From NCBI RefSeq assembly GCF_029688625.1, contig NZ_JARULC010000001.1:124001-188000 (forward strand): a stretch of DNA of 64,000 nucleotides, written 5' to 3'. The stretch comes from Qipengyuania marincola. GTDB taxonomy: Bacteria > Pseudomonadota > Alphaproteobacteria > Sphingomonadales > Sphingomonadaceae. The stretch's first letter is position 1, and the number at the start of each line of letters is the position of its first letter. The notes under the pieces are model-generated. The model made no database searches. It was given only the letters and a program-made list of their open reading frames with translations, and had not been told where the DNA came from. The position numbers and the translations under genes were made by a program. Shown here in pieces: positions 63,369-64,000 of the stretch.

Positions 63369-64000
63369 TCCAGCCGCTTGCGGATCGCGGCGGCAAGGCG
63401 CGCGCCGAGCTGTGGGCCTTGCTCGGGATAGAGATAGGGTTCGATCAACTCGGCCTCCATGACCGCCAGCGCTCCGGAGGGCAGCCGGGCCATGTCGATC
63501 CGGCAGTACAGCGGTGTCGCAAAAGGCAGCGCGGCAACCACCGACCGGGCGGTGGCCAGGTCATCGGCGCAAGGCGTAAAGTCGGTCTCGTAGCCACCAA
63601 AGAGCGACTGGATGCGATATTCGCCCGCAGCAGCGCGCTTCAGCACTCCATGACTGAACTCTCCGTCGATGAAGAGGAAGGTGTATTCGCCTTCCTCGAT
63701 CACGCTGGGCAGGAAGGGCTGGATCAGGCAGCGATGGCCCATCCGCCAGTCGGGGGCGGGCATCGCATCGGCTGTGAAGCGGAACTGGCCGAGTCCGCCC
63801 GCGCCGATGCGGCGCTTGACGACGACTGACGGCGTATCGAACATGTCCATCGCCGCGCCGACATCGCCTGCGTCGGCGTCCATGAAGTAGGCCGTCGGCA
63901 CGATAGTTGCACCGGCCTCTTCCAACTCGCGCAAATAGCCCTTGTCCGCATTCCATCGCACAATCTCGGGCGGATTGCAGACTGCGATGTCGCGCGTGTG
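63365..64000 (-). CDS. ATP-grasp enzyme (5' end cut by window)
   Basis: The frame runs from the right edge, so the N-terminus is missing; about 211 residues are visible. It shows VVVKRRIGAGGLGQFRF (nucleotide-binding loop), FLPSVIEEGEYTFLFIDGEFSHGVLKRA, LYCRIDMARLPSGALAVMEAELIEPYLY with acidic metal ligands, and a basic C-terminus. It belongs to the glutathione-synthetase-like ATP-grasp group. The reaction (carboxylate-amine ligation) is family-level; the substrate is unknown. Confidence 0.82.
   Translation of the reverse strand, partial: HTRDIAVCNPPEIVRWNADKGYLRELEEAGATIVPTAYFMDADAGDVGAAMDMFDTPSVVVKRRIGAGGLGQFRFTADAMPAPDWRMGHRCLIQPFLPSVIEEGEYTFLFIDGEFSHGVLKRAAAGEYRIQSLFGGYETDFTPCADDLATARSVVAALPFATPLYCRIDMARLPSGALAVMEAELIEPYLYPEQGPQLGARLAAAIRKRLD

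Overview
The window reads as chromosome of a GC-rich alphaproteobacterium, most likely order Sphingomonadales, family Erythrobacteraceae. This placement is inferred from the look of the proteins and from several local features: an NrsF-type anti-sigma partner beside an ECF sigma factor, alphaproteobacterial EcfG- and SigF-like promoter words, a ybgC-tolQRAB-pal cluster and a hisBHAFE run. Most of it is dense housekeeping DNA with a few accessory pieces. Both end genes are cut by the window edges.

Layout. 1-8.8 kb: two convergent L,D-transpeptidases, a retropepsin-like protease, ispG, a ZntB/CorA-type transporter, a sigF-nrsF pair whose sigma gene carries a frameshift, an SDR and a mechanosensitive-channel-like protein. 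8.9-15.4 kb: isoaspartyl peptidase, an OmpA-type porin with a 23-proline linker, pheA, a membrane cytochrome c, rlmE-ppx and tRNA-Gln(CTG). 15.4-22 kb: two secreted proteins of unknown function and a large YadA-type trimeric autotransporter. 22.1-24.2 kb: TPP riboswitch and thiC. 24.2-25.9 kb: a visibly less GC-rich cassette with a retron-type reverse transcriptase, an overlapping XRE regulator, a 58-residue very basic protein and a hairpin-rich leader that may be the retron msr-msd RNA. This is the most interesting part of the window. 25.9-40.1 kb: many small conserved proteins (DUF2726, YaiI, NTF2-like, PPOX, HPF-like, fasciclin, DUF3429, DUF962, S41 peptidase, YbhB, SWIB, DoxX, DUF427, M19 dipeptidase) and a four-gene operon (membrane protein, DUF2945, DUF3008, DUF3140) behind an EcfG-like promoter.

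40.2-53 kb: dapD, then a catabolic locus of two divergent operons. Leftward are an SDR, a GPH-type transporter, an ACAD11-like dehydrogenase, a zinc alcohol dehydrogenase and an APH-type kinase. Rightward are a paired acyl-CoA dehydrogenase and an SDR. These could import and beta-oxidise a hydroxylated or branched carboxylic acid; the substrate is unknown. A chemoreceptor and a ferritin-like metal-dependent hydrolase follow. 52.7-64 kb: gmk, sspB, hisBHAFE plus a HIT protein, ybgC-tolQ-tolR-tolA-tolB-pal (outer-membrane constriction at division), a 49-residue exported peptide, a J-domain protein and a partial ATP-grasp enzyme.
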